Shown here: positions 1 through 7,676 of the stretch, piece by piece | Numbering within the stretch: the first letter of the stretch is position 1 | Layout: the number at the start of each line of letters is the position of its first letter | DNA from: Jannaschia formosa | GTDB taxonomy: Bacteria > Pseudomonadota > Alphaproteobacteria > Rhodobacterales > Rhodobacteraceae | Reading direction: 5' to 3' | DNA: 64,000 nt | Assembly (NCBI RefSeq): GCF_003340555.1 | Contig: NZ_QPLJ01000010.1 | Coordinates: 62,001-126,000 of the forward strand | Translations under genes and position numbers: made by a program | Notes under the pieces: generated by a model | What the model was told of the DNA's origin: nothing | The model's input: the letters and a program-made list of their open reading frames with translations, nothing else | Database searches by the model: none

Positions 1-478
1 TCTTGGCGACCTGCGAAGCGAGGAACTTCTGCCCTCCGAAACCGGGATTGACCGTCATCACCAGGATCAGGTCGATATCGTCGAGCAGCATCTCTGCCGC
101 TTCCGCCGGCGTGCCCGGGTTCAGCGCCAGCCCCGCCTTCACCCCCGCTCCCCGGATCGTCTGAAGCGTGCGGTGCACATGTGGACCGGCCTCGGCATGC
201 GCCGTCAGGATGTCGGCCCCGGCTTCGACAAAGCCGTCGATATAGGGATCTATCGGCGCGATCATCAGATGGACGTCCATAACCCCCCGGATATGCGGGC
301 GGATGGCGGCACAGGTCGCGGCGCCGAAGCTGATGTTCGGGACGAAATGTCCGTCCATCACGTCGACATGGACCCAGTCGGCGCCCTGCGCCTCGATCGC
401 CTCGCATTCGGCACCGAAGGCGGCGAAGTCGGAGGCGAGGATCGACGGGGCGATCTTGATGGAACGGTCGAACGTCAT
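1..478 (-). CDS. rpe: Ribulose-phosphate 3-epimerase, partial (runs off left edge)
   Basis: Interconverts D-ribulose 5-phosphate and D-xylulose 5-phosphate in the cytosolic pentose phosphate or Calvin pathway. Only the N-terminal 159 residues or so are in the window. The start MTFDRSIKIAPSILASDF carries the family's first beta-strand signature. It is followed by HVDVMDGHFVPN, which holds metal-binding and catalytic residues, then by MDVHLMI and VMTVNPGFGGQ. The ATG at 478 has a GGAGG ribosome site 8 bases upstream. The cyclo-ligase gene ends 18 bases upstream on the same strand, so the two are probably co-transcribed. The identification is firm; the C-terminus is not seen. Confidence 0.95.
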   Translation of the reverse strand, partial: MTFDRSIKIAPSILASDFAAFGAECEAIEAQGADWVHVDVMDGHFVPNISFGAATCAAIRPHIRGVMDVHLMIAPIDPYIDGFVEAGADILTAHAEAGPHVHRTLQTIRGAGVKAGLALNPGTPAEAAEMLLDDIDLILVMTVNPGFGGQKFLASQVAK

Positions 479-496
479 GAAAACCCTCCGGTTGGT

Positions 497-1060
497 TCAG
501 GCATCGCGGCCGACGACGCCGTGGTCGGTCACGATGAACGGCAAGGGAACGTCATGCGGCCCGCGCGGCACCTGCGGAAGGCGCTGCGCCTCCAGGGCGA
601 GGCCCACGACCAGCGCCTCCTGCATGCCGGCGAGCGTCCGGTCGTAGTAGCCGCCGCCGTAGCCCAGCCGCGCGCCCGAGGCGTCGAAGCCGCACATCGG
701 CACGATCACGACGTCCGGCACGCGCCAGCCGCCCTCGACGGGGACGGGCACGCCGAACACGCCGGGCTCGGTCGCGCAGCCCGGGGTCCATTCGCGGAAC
801 CGCAGCGGCGCGCCCTTGGCCATCACGACGGGGACGCAGATACGGTTGTCGCGCGAGAGCGCGCGCATCGTCCTGACCGGGCTGACCTCGGACCCGATCG
901 GCAGGTAGCCTGCGATCGTCCTGCCGCGCAGATGCATCAGCCGGGCATAGAGCCGTGTCGCCGCCGCCGCGCGTGCCGTCCGGGGCGCGGCGTCGCGCGC
1001 GGCCAGGCACCGCTTGCGCAGTTGCGCCTTCATCTCCCGAAGCCTAGCGTCCGCGTCCAT
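497..1060 (-). CDS. 5-formyltetrahydrofolate cyclo-ligase
   Basis: ATP-dependent conversion of 5-formyl-THF to 5,10-methenyl-THF, a salvage step of folate metabolism in the cytosol. About 187 aa, normal for the family. The C-terminal half holds the signature LGYGGGYYDR (substrate and ATP site), and the N-terminal KAQLRKRCLAARD is the usual basic entry helix. ATG 1060 is preferred because GAAGGTGG lies just upstream; GTG 1066 and ATG 1033 are alternatives. The start codon overlaps the ATG of the divergent VOC gene (CATG). It is probably in one transcript with rpe. It is the fau/ygfA family, but no 6S RNA was recognised beside it. Confidence 0.93.
   Translation of the reverse strand: MDADARLREMKAQLRKRCLAARDAAPRTARAAAATRLYARLMHLRGRTIAGYLPIGSEVSPVRTMRALSRDNRICVPVVMAKGAPLRFREWTPGCATEPGVFGVPVPVEGGWRVPDVVIVPMCGFDASGARLGYGGGYYDRTLAGMQEALVVGLALEAQRLPQVPRGPHDVPLPFIVTDHGVVGRDA
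1022..1050 (+). promoter_or_regulatory. Promoter for the VOC-protein gene, predicting a leaderless mRNA
   Basis: TTGCGC at 1022-1027 and TAGCGT at 1045-1050 are separated by exactly 17 bases, the spacing seen at several other genes in this window. The ATG at 1059 begins 8 bases after the -10, so transcription should start at or within a base or two of the start codon. No ribosome-binding sequence is present. The promoter lies inside the first codons of the divergent cyclo-ligase gene. Prediction by eye. Confidence 0.5.
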
Positions 1061-1661
1061 GGCCACCTTCGATCACTTCGCCGTCTCCGCCGCAACGCTA
1101 ACCGAAGGGGCAGCCCATGTCGCGGCGGCCCTCGGCCACGCGATGGGGCCTGGGGGAAAACACGCGCTGATGTCCACCCATAATCGCCTGTCGGGCCTGG
1201 GCCCCGGGGAATACATGGAGGTCATCGCCATCGACCCCGACGCCCCCGATCCCGGCCGCCCGCGCTGGTTCGACCTCGACCGGCGCGCGGGGCCGCCGCG
1301 AATCGGCAACTGGATCGCGCGCGTGGACGACCTGGACGCCACCCTCGCCCGCTGGCCCCGGGCGGGGCGCCCGCTCGCCTTCGAGAGGGGGCCCTTCCGC
1401 TGGCGCATGGCCGTGCCCGACGACGGCATCCTGCCCTTCGACGGCTGCTTCCCTGCACTGATCGAATGGCAGAGCGACGCGCCGGAGTTCCCCGACAGCG
1501 GCCTGCGCCTGACGGGCCTGACGCTTCGGCACCCGGAGGGCGAGGCGCTCGCGGCGACGCTCGACGGTCTGATCGACGACCCCCGGATTGCGGTCGCGAC
1601 CGGTCCGCGCCGCATCGAGGCGCGGCTCGACACGCCGGACGGCCCCCGGACGCTGTCGTGA
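1059..1661 (+). CDS. VOC-family (glyoxalase-like) protein
   Basis: About 200 aa. The protein begins FDHFAVSAATLTEGAAHV and continues with HNRLSGLGPGEYMEVIAIDPD, which matches the glyoxalase-like (VOC) domain of unknown substrate. A second half with LIEWQSDAPEFPDSGLRL fits the duplicated beta-alpha-beta fold. The domain often binds a metal and acts on small molecules, but no specific reaction can be assigned here. ATG 1059 was chosen because homology-like sequence begins there; it has no Shine-Dalgarno site. The stop overlaps the GTG start of the metallopeptidase gene (GTGA), so the two are co-translated. Confidence 0.85.
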   Translation: MATFDHFAVSAATLTEGAAHVAAALGHAMGPGGKHALMSTHNRLSGLGPGEYMEVIAIDPDAPDPGRPRWFDLDRRAGPPRIGNWIARVDDLDATLARWPRAGRPLAFERGPFRWRMAVPDDGILPFDGCFPALIEWQSDAPEFPDSGLRLTGLTLRHPEGEALAATLDGLIDDPRIAVATGPRRIEARLDTPDGPRTLS

Positions 1662-2044
1662 TCGCCCCCGATCTCGACGCCATCGAGGCGCTGGCCCGTG
1701 CCACCCGCGATGCGCTTCCCGCGCCCTTCGCGGGCCTCGCCGCCGAGGTGCGGCTGGTGGTCGAGGACTGGCCCTCCGACGACGTGCTGGACGAGATGGA
1801 GATCGAGGATGCCTACGACCTGACCGGGCTCTACGAGGGCGTGCCCCTGCCCGACCGCTCGGTCGAGCACCCGGAGCCGCCCTCGACCGTCACGCTCTTC
1901 CGCCGGCCGATCCTGGACGAATGGGCCGGGCGGGGCGACGTGACCCTGGAGGAGCTGGTCGCCCATGTCACGATCCACGAGTTCGCCCATCATTTCGGCT
2001 GGTCCGACGAGGAGATCGCCCGAATAGACCGCTGGTGGGAGTGA
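1658..2044 (+). CDS. Zincin-like metallopeptidase family protein
   Basis: About 128 aa. The C-terminal part contains HVTIHEFAHHFGWSDEEI, in which HEFAH is an HExxH zinc site and the downstream acidic residues could give the third ligand. This is the small MMP-like / DUF1025 family, which is widespread in bacteria and mostly uncharacterised. No signal peptide is visible, so it is probably cytosolic. The GTG start at 1658 overlaps the stop of the VOC gene by four bases. Substrate unknown. It converges on carD, and a hairpin lies between them. Confidence 0.85.
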   Translation: MIAPDLDAIEALARATRDALPAPFAGLAAEVRLVVEDWPSDDVLDEMEIEDAYDLTGLYEGVPLPDRSVEHPEPPSTVTLFRRPILDEWAGRGDVTLEELVAHVTIHEFAHHFGWSDEEIARIDRWWE

Positions 2045-2091
2045 GGCGCGACATGAAGATCGCCGCGTAACCCATCGCCCGAAATGCAGAA

Positions 2092-2110
2092 CGCCCCCGA
2101 ACCGGGGGCG
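2092..2110 (-). terminator. Terminator hairpin after carD
   Basis: CGCCCCC at 2092-2098 pairs with GGGGGCG at 2104-2110 around a five-base loop. On the minus strand the stem is followed by TTCTGCATTTC, a T-rich tail, so it most likely ends carD transcription. The stem can also form on the + strand, at the end of the metallopeptidase gene, but there it has no T tract. The tig terminator has the same TGCATTTC tail. Confidence 0.7.
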
Positions 2111-2135
2111 CGTGCAAACCTTCGGGCCCGACGTG

Positions 2136-2642
2136 TCAGGCGGCGGCGCGGGACGACAGGATCTCGTCGACCGCCTTCAGCGCGCCGTCCTCGTCCATGT
2201 CGTTGACGGCGGCCAGTTCCCGGGTCAGGCGGTCCAGTGCGGCCTCGTAGAGCTGCCGCTCGGAATAGGACTGCTCCCGCTGCTCGTCGTTGCGGTGCAG
2301 GTCGCGGACGACCTCGGCGATGGCGATCAGATCGCCGGAATTGATCTTGGCCTCGTATTCCTGCGCGCGGCGGGACCACATGGCGCGCTTGACGCGGGCC
2401 TTGCCCTTCAGCGTCGCCATCGCCTTGGTCACGATCTCGGGCGAGGACAGCGAACGCATCCCCACATCCGACGCCTTGTGGGTCGGGACGGACAGCTTCA
2501 TCTTGTCCTTGGTGAACTGGACGACGAAGACCTCCAGCTCGTATCCGGCCACTTCCTGCTTCTCGACGGCGACGATCTGGCCCACGCCGTGAGCGGGGTA
2601 GACGACGAAATCGTTGGGACGGAACTCGGACTTCTTGGCCAT
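2136..2642 (-). CDS. carD: CarD-family RNA polymerase-binding transcriptional regulator
   Basis: 168 aa. The N-terminal CarD/TRCF RNA-polymerase-interaction domain (about residues 6-65) begins FRPNDFVVYPAHGVGQI, the strongest family signature. The rest is a helical DNA-contacting domain with KAMWSRRAQEYEAKI and a final acidic helix. In alphaproteobacteria and actinobacteria CarD stabilises open promoter complexes, including at rRNA promoters. ATG 2642 is chosen because AGG lies 7 bases upstream; in-frame ATGs at 2648 and 2654 would add a few residues. It is a single gene between fdxA (same strand) and a terminator. Confidence 0.95.
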   Translation of the reverse strand: MAKKSEFRPNDFVVYPAHGVGQIVAVEKQEVAGYELEVFVVQFTKDKMKLSVPTHKASDVGMRSLSSPEIVTKAMATLKGKARVKRAMWSRRAQEYEAKINSGDLIAIAEVVRDLHRNDEQREQSYSERQLYEAALDRLTRELAAVNDMDEDGALKAVDEILSSRAAA

Positions 2643-2859
2643 GGGCATCCTCATAATAGGTCGCGCCCGCCGGGGATCGGCGACAGAAACCCGCCCCGGA
2701 GCGATACCCCGGGCGGCGGATTCGGCGTGACGATGTCGATCCTGCGGCCGGGTGGGCGTGTGGATCAGGTCGGCAGACGAGCTCCGGCCAGAACCGGAGA
2801 TCGGGACGACCATACCATATTTCAAGACGTCACGGAAGCGCCATGCGTGTTCCGATGCG

Positions 2860-3195
2860 TCAGCCGCCCTCGCCCGGCGCCTCCGAGAAGAACTCCATCT
2901 TGCCCGGTTTGCCGTCCATCTCCTCCGCGTTCGGAAGGGGGTCCTTCTTGGTGATGATGACCGGCCACATCTCGGAATACTTGCGGTTGAATTCCACCCA
3001 TTTGTCCATGTCGGGCTCGGTATCGGGGCGGATCGCGTCGGCCGGGCATTCCGGCTCGCAGACACCGCAATCGATGCACTCGTCCGGATGGATGACGAGC
3101 ATGTTCTCGCCTTCGTAGAAGCAGTCGACGGGGCAGACCTCGACGCAGTCGGTGTACTTGCAGGCGATGCAGGCGTCGGTGACGATGTAGGTCAT
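2860..3195 (-). CDS. fdxA: Seven-iron ferredoxin FdxA
   Basis: 111 aa, the usual length for bacterial 7Fe ferredoxin. Cys9, Cys17 and Cys50 should hold the [3Fe-4S] cluster, and Cys21, Cys40, Cys43 and Cys46 the [4Fe-4S] cluster (motifs [14 protein letters not shown] and [12 protein letters not shown]). The last 50 residues are the normal extension with [11 protein letters not shown]-like sequence. It is a cytosolic one-electron carrier whose partner is not shown by context. It is transcribed from its own promoter (17-bp spacing) and lies downstream of the S4-protein gene on the same strand. Confidence 0.96.
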   Translation of the reverse strand: MTYIVTDACIACKYTDCVEVCPVDCFYEGENMLVIHPDECIDCGVCEPECPADAIRPDTEPDMDKWVEFNRKYSEMWPVIITKKDPLPNAEEMDGKPGKMEFFSEAPGEGG

Positions 3196-3223
3196 GGGCG
3201 CTGTCCTTTCGGGTCTTGGGCAG

Positions 3224-3252
3224 GGCTTAGCGGGCCGATACCGGCGGTGCAA
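3224..3252 (-). promoter_or_regulatory. Promoter of fdxA
   Basis: On the minus strand TTGCAC (3252-3247) and TAAGCC (3229-3224) are separated by 17 bases. This gives a leader of about 22 bases before the ATG at 3195, and GAAAGGA serves as ribosome site. By-eye prediction, supported by the same geometry at proS, tig and atpI. Confidence 0.5.
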
Positions 3253-3320
3253 GATCGACCCTTCGGCCATGCCCTTCACGGCTGCGCGACGGATCGACCC
3301 TGCCTCCGGTGCATGCCGCC

Positions 3321-3698
3321 TCACTCCTCCAGCCGGTCGCGCTCCTGGTCGAGCCGGCGGCGGTCGCGACCCGTTGGGCGCGGGCCGACCCGCGGGACCG
3401 GCGCGGGCGAGTTGTCGGCATAGGCCACCTGCGCCTCGGGCGCCGGCCCGCGGCGTTCGAGCAGCGCGACGACCTCGACCACCCGCACCCGCGATCCGGC
3501 AGGGAAGGTCAGCATGTCGCCCGGGCCGATGCCGTGCGCGGGCTTCGTGACCCGCGCGCCGTTCACGCGGACATGGCCATCGCTCACTGTTCGCGCGGCG
3601 AGGCTGCGGGTCTTGAAGAACCGCGCCTGCCAGAGCCACTTGTCGAGGCGCTGCCGTCCCCCGCCAGTCGGCCGGTCAGGGAGCGGAGCCTCGCTCAC
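3321..3698 (-). CDS. S4-domain RNA-binding protein (Hsp15/HslR-like)
   Basis: 125 aa. An S4 RNA-binding domain (about residues 15-62) is clear from [29 protein letters not shown] and the basic GIGPGDML turn. The tail is rich in Arg and Pro. E. coli Hsp15 of this family rescues stalled 50S subunits carrying peptidyl-tRNA; here the role is inferred from the domain only. The ATG overlaps the stop of the upstream helicase gene (ATGA, 3695-3698), so the two RNA-related proteins are translationally coupled. Confidence 0.9.
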   Translation of the reverse strand: MSEAPLPDRPTGGGRQRLDKWLWQARFFKTRSLAARTVSDGHVRVNGARVTKPAHGIGPGDMLTFPAGSRVRVVEVVALLERRGPAPEAQVAYADNSPAPVPRVGPRPTGRDRRRLDQERDRLEE

Positions 3699-6595
3699 TT
3701 GCCCTTCAGCGCCGCCAGGGCCGCGAAGGGGTTGTCCGGGTCGATCGCCTTCTCGCGCTTGGGCTTCGCCTCGTAGGTGCGGGGCCCCTGCTCCTTCGGC
3801 GGGCGTTTGCTTTTGGGCCCCTGCCCCTTGGCCCCCTTGGCCGGCGGCTTGCCCCGCCCGCGCGGCCGCTCGCCCTGCACTTCTCGGCGGGGGCCGCGTC
3901 CGGCCTGACGGCGCGGGGCCCAGGTGAAGGTGTAGAAGGTCTCGGTCTCGGTGGAGCCCTCTGCCTCCGCCTCGGGCTGCTCCGGGGTCTTTTCGGCGGC
4001 AGCGCCGTCGGAGGCAGGGTCCGGAACCGTCATGCCGGCCTCCTCGGGCGCCGGGGCGGGCGCGGACTCGACAGCGGGCTCCTCGGCAGCGGGCTCCTCG
4101 GCCGCCGCTTCGGACGCGACACCGGCCTCGGACGCGGCGTCGGGATCGGTCTGCGTCTCGGAGGGCTGCGGCTCATCGGAAGCTTGGGTCCCGGCCTCGA
4201 CCTTCGGCGCGGGTCTGGTCTTGGGACGCTCGCCCTTTTCGGCGTTGTAGCCCAGACCCCCCATCAGGTCCGCGAACTGCTCCAGCGTCATGCCGGTGAT
4301 CGACAGCATGTCGGGCGTCGCCTCGAACCCGCCACGGCTGTCCAGCGGGCGGATCATGTCGGCCAGCCGTTCCAGCATGTCGATGCGAATCGCCCGCTCT
4401 CCGGCCAGCCGGTAGCCCGCCATCGGGTAATAGCCCTCGGGCGCGCCCTTGACGGCGGGCACGGTAACCAGCCCCGGCGGCGGCGCTTCGGGAAACTCGT
4501 CCAGCCCCTGCCAGAGCGACCAGAGCACCAGTCGCATCCGCGTCGGCGCGGGCTTCAGAAGCAGCTGCTGGAAGATCGTGAACTGGCCGAAGCGGACGCC
4601 GTGGCGGCGAAGCTGGCCCCGTGCCTCCTGGTCGAGCTCCTTGACCTCGGCGGCGACCTCGCTGCGCGGAATCACGCCGATCCCTTCCAGAAGTCGGAAG
4701 GCGAAGCCGCGGGCGAGGCCGGTGACCGTCTCGTCCCTCGACAGCGCAAGCAGCGGCTCGAAGGCGCCGGCGATCTTGCGGTCGATGAAGTGCTGCAGCC
4801 GGCGCTGGACCTTCTGCATCACCTCGGGCCCGGCCTCGTCGTCGACGAAGGGCTCCACGGCGGGTTTCAGAAGCTCGGACCCCTTGACCAGCTTGCCCAC
4901 CGCCTGGTCGCCCCACATCAGGCCGCCCTGCTCGGTGAAGTCCATCTCGGTATCGGGCGCGTTGTAGAAGCGGTCGGCCCGCAAGTGAAACTCGGGCCGA
5001 AGCGCCTGGGTCGCGGCCTGGCGCACGGTCCTGGCTTCGTCCGGCGAGGTGGTCCCGGTCTGGTGGAAGCGGAAGCCCTCGAGCCGGCCCAGGGTCTCGC
5101 CCTCGACCGTCACCTGTCCCTTGTCGTCGATCTCGGCCAAGAGGCCCTCCTTCATCTTCAGCCGCCGGAGCAGCACGCTGGTCCGCCTGTCCACGAACCG
5201 GTTCGTCAGCGCCTGGTGCAACGCGTCCGACAGGCGGTCTTCTACCTTGCGGGTCGCCTCGCGCCAATGGTCCTCGTCCTCAACCCAGCCCTTGCGCTGC
5301 GCCACGTAGGTCCATGTGCGGATATACGCCAGCCGTTTCGACAGCGTGTCGATATCGCCCTGCACCTTGTCGATGCGCTTGATCTGACGCGCGAACCAGT
5401 CGCGGTCGACCCGCCCCGCCCCGTGCAGGAAGTCGAAGATGCGGGCCAGCATGCTGGTATGCTCGCCATGGCTGATCCCCTGGAAGTCGGGAATGCGGCA
5501 CACGTCCCAGAGCAGGCGCACGTCGCGCGCGTCGCGGATGCGGGACGCCACGGATTCCAGCTGCCACAGCGTCTTGAGCGATTGCAGGTCGTCCGCCTCG
5601 CGCCCCTTCACCAGCATCTGCTCCACGGACGGCGCCTCGAGCGAGGCGATCAGCGCCTCGGGCGTGCCGAAGTCGAGCCTGTCGTTGCGCCAGCAGAGCC
5701 GGTCGATGGGCTTGAAGCTGTGGTTCTCGATCGCCTCGGCCAGCCCCTCGTCCAGCGGCGCCGCCTCTCCGGTCGTGCCGAAGGTGCCCGGCTCGGTATA
5801 GCGGCCCGCGCGGCCCGCGATCTGCGCCAGCTCGTGCGGCATCAGCGGCCGCATCCGGCGCCCGTCGAACTTGGAGGTGGCCGAGAAGGCGACGTGCTTG
5901 ATGTCGAGGTTCAGCCCCATGCCGATCGCGTCGGTCGCCACGAGGTAGTCGACGTCGCCGTTCTGGTACATCGCGACCTGCGCGTTGCGGGTTCGCGGGC
6001 TGAGCGCCCCCATCACCACGGCAGCACCGCCTTTCTGGCGGCGCAGAAGCTCCGCGATGGCATAGACGTTCTCGACGCTGAAGCCGACGATGGCCGTGCG
6101 GCCGGGCATCCGGCTGATCTTCTTCGAGCCGGTATGGGTCAGCGCGCTGAATCGGTCCCGCCGGGCGAACTGCGCCTCGGGCACCAGATGCGCGATGGCG
6201 GGTCGCATCGTGTCCGAGCCCATGAACAGCGTCTCGTGCAGCCCCCGCATGTTGAGCAGCCGGTCGGTGAAGACATGGCCCCGGTCCGGATCGGCACAGA
6301 GCTGGATCTCGTCCACCGCGACGAAATCGGCGCCCATGCCCTGCGGCATCGCCTCGACGGTGCAGACCCAGTAGGCGGTGCGCGGCGGCACGATCCGCTC
6401 CTCCCCGGTGACCAGCGCCACGACCGAGGGGCCGCGCGCGGCGACGAGCCGGTCGTATACCTCCCGCGCGAGCAGGCGGAGCGGCAGGCCGATGACGCCG
6501 GTGCGATGCGCCAGCATCCGCTCCAGCGCATAGTGGGTCTTGCCGGTATTGGTCGGGCCGAGGACCGCCGTGATGCGGCCTTTCGTCGAAGTCAT
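3695..6595 (-). CDS. SUV3-like ATP-dependent RNA helicase with long disordered tail
   Basis: 966 aa. Walker A GPTNTGKT is at residues 13-20, DEIQ (motif II) is at 95-98, and there is a GSDTMRP segment and a helicase C domain with FDGRRMRPLMPHELAQIAGRAGR (motif VI). DEIQ and the domain order match the SUV3 family, the RNA degradosome or RNA-turnover helicase of mitochondria and alphaproteobacteria. After about residue 760 the protein becomes low-complexity: an acidic Glu/Ala/Pro stretch, then a Lys/Arg/Gly-rich stretch, ending in a conserved-looking [15 protein letters not shown]. The start at 6595 is the first ATG before the Walker motif. Confidence 0.93.
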   Translation of the reverse strand: MTSTKGRITAVLGPTNTGKTHYALERMLAHRTGVIGLPLRLLAREVYDRLVAARGPSVVALVTGEERIVPPRTAYWVCTVEAMPQGMGADFVAVDEIQLCADPDRGHVFTDRLLNMRGLHETLFMGSDTMRPAIAHLVPEAQFARRDRFSALTHTGSKKISRMPGRTAIVGFSVENVYAIAELLRRQKGGAAVVMGALSPRTRNAQVAMYQNGDVDYLVATDAIGMGLNLDIKHVAFSATSKFDGRRMRPLMPHELAQIAGRAGRYTEPGTFGTTGEAAPLDEGLAEAIENHSFKPIDRLCWRNDRLDFGTPEALIASLEAPSVEQMLVKGREADDLQSLKTLWQLESVASRIRDARDVRLLWDVCRIPDFQGISHGEHTSMLARIFDFLHGAGRVDRDWFARQIKRIDKVQGDIDTLSKRLAYIRTWTYVAQRKGWVEDEDHWREATRKVEDRLSDALHQALTNRFVDRRTSVLLRRLKMKEGLLAEIDDKGQVTVEGETLGRLEGFRFHQTGTTSPDEARTVRQAATQALRPEFHLRADRFYNAPDTEMDFTEQGGLMWGDQAVGKLVKGSELLKPAVEPFVDDEAGPEVMQKVQRRLQHFIDRKIAGAFEPLLALSRDETVTGLARGFAFRLLEGIGVIPRSEVAAEVKELDQEARGQLRRHGVRFGQFTIFQQLLLKPAPTRMRLVLWSLWQGLDEFPEAPPPGLVTVPAVKGAPEGYYPMAGYRLAGERAIRIDMLERLADMIRPLDSRGGFEATPDMLSITGMTLEQFADLMGGLGYNAEKGERPKTRPAPKVEAGTQASDEPQPSETQTDPDAASEAGVASEAAAEEPAAEEPAVESAPAPAPEEAGMTVPDPASDGAAAEKTPEQPEAEAEGSTETETFYTFTWAPRRQAGRGPRREVQGERPRGRGKPPAKGAKGQGPKSKRPPKEQGPRTYEAKPKREKAIDPDNPFAALAALKGK

Positions 6596-6659
6596 GAAGG
6601 GTCCTTGGCGCTGTTGCAGGGGCCGGTGCGCCTTCCGCCGCGTGGCGCCTGAGGCGGCG

Positions 6660-6734
6660 TCGGATCCGGGGGCCAGCCCCCGGACCCCCGGGATATTTGT
6701 GGAGGGAAGAAGATGGGGCGCGTTAACCTTGACG
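6660..6734 (+). repeat. Extragenic repeat, copy 1 (GC hairpin plus GATATTT core)
   Basis: GGGGGCCAGCCCCCGG forms a stem. It is followed by GGATATTTGTGGAGGGAAGA and then GGCGCGTTAACCTTGACG. The GATATTTG and GCGCGTTAACCTTGACG blocks recur at 53192-53243 in the other orientation, and the GGGATATTTGGAGAGGGAAG core recurs near 38545. Elements of this style (GC stem next to a GTATTTT or GATATTT box) are common in Rhodobacteraceae intergenic DNA. Function unknown. Confidence 0.6.
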
Positions 6735-6761
6735 AAGGGTGAAGCCGTGGGGCTCGGGGCG

Positions 6762-7349
6762 TCAGAGCGCGCGGTCGCCCAGCTCGCGCTCCAGCCGCTC
6801 GATCGCGGCGTTGACGTTCTCCTCGGCGGGGAAGACCTGCTGCGCGCGGCGGAAGGCCTCCAGCGCCTTCTCCTGCTCGCCGAGCTGGTCCATGATGATG
6901 CCCAACCCGGCCAGCGCGCCGAAATGGCGCGGCTCGAGGATGAGCGCCTGCTCGATATCCGAGATGGCCGGTCCATAGCGGTCCGTCAGGAAGAAGGCCG
7001 TCGCCCGCAGGTTCCAGGCGGCCGCCCAGTCCGGCGCGTGGTCCGTCAGCGCGGTCAGATGCGCGATGGCCCGGGGCCAGTCCTCCGCCTCGATGGCGTC
7101 GCGCCCGCGCTCCAGCAGCAGGTCCATCGCGGCGGAGCCGGAATGCGACCAACGCTCCTCGATCTCGCGCGAGAGGCGCCGGGCCTCGACCGCATCCTCG
7201 GGCGCGGTCAGCGTGCCGAGCCGGTTGAGCAGGACGTCCGGATCCTCGGACAGGACCTCCTGCGCGGGGGCCGACGTCGCGTAACCGATCGCGAGGGCCA
7301 TCACGAAGGCGTTGAAGGTGACGCGCAGGTCAATCATCTGTGGGGTCAT
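6762..7349 (-). CDS. Exported tetratricopeptide-repeat protein
   Basis: 195 aa from ATG 7349, with AGGAAGG just upstream. The first 25 or so residues are a probable signal peptide (LRVTFNAFVMALAIGYATSAPAQ) with an AxA-type cleavage site, pointing to the periplasm. Three to four TPR units follow: LLERGRDAIEAEDWPRAIAHL, AWNLRATAFFLTDRYGPAI and ALAGLGIIMDQLGEQEKALEAF. TPRs mediate protein contacts; the partner is unknown. It lies between the SCP2 gene (divergent) and the helicase gene. Confidence 0.85.
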   Translation of the reverse strand: MTPQMIDLRVTFNAFVMALAIGYATSAPAQEVLSEDPDVLLNRLGTLTAPEDAVEARRLSREIEERWSHSGSAAMDLLLERGRDAIEAEDWPRAIAHLTALTDHAPDWAAAWNLRATAFFLTDRYGPAISDIEQALILEPRHFGALAGLGIIMDQLGEQEKALEAFRRAQQVFPAEENVNAAIERLERELGDRAL

Positions 7350-7391
7350 CCTTCCTGCCGCAGCCTGCGGCCCCCAACCCTTGAGGACCAC

Positions 7392-7676
7392 ATGAGCGAT
7401 ATCGTCAACGAAGCCGTCACCCAGCTCTCCCGGAAGATTGGCACCTTCGACGGCAGCGTCAAGTTCGTCATCGAAGACGAGGGCTGCGTCATGGTCGACC
7501 AGGCCGGCGTCCGCGAGGGCGACGAGGAGGCCGACTGCACCATGACCGCCGACGCCGAGACCTTCGAGGGCATCCTCTCGGGCGACATCAACCCGACCGC
7601 CGCCTTCATGTCGGGCAAGCTGAAGGTCGACGGCGACATGGGCACCGCGATGAAGCTGGGCGGGGCGCTGTCCTGA
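7392..7676 (+). CDS. SCP2 sterol/lipid-binding domain protein
   Basis: 94 aa, a stand-alone SCP2 domain. Diagnostic segments are GSVKFVIEDEGCVMVD, ADCTMTADAETFEGILSGDINPTAAFMSGKLKVDGDM and the final MKLGGALS. SCP2 proteins bind fatty acids, acyl-CoA or sterols in the cytosol; the ligand here is unknown. The ATG has GAGG 6-7 bases upstream. The gene is directly followed by a lysophospholipase-like hydrolase whose start overlaps this stop, suggesting a joint role in lipid handling. Confidence 0.93.
   Translation: MSDIVNEAVTQLSRKIGTFDGSVKFVIEDEGCVMVDQAGVREGDEEADCTMTADAETFEGILSGDINPTAAFMSGKLKVDGDMGTAMKLGGALS

Noticed and set aside
4184-6652. An 822-codon open frame on the + strand
   Set aside because: It is fully antisense to the SUV3-like helicase; its His/Arg/Leu-rich composition without domains is a mirror effect of GC-rich codons.
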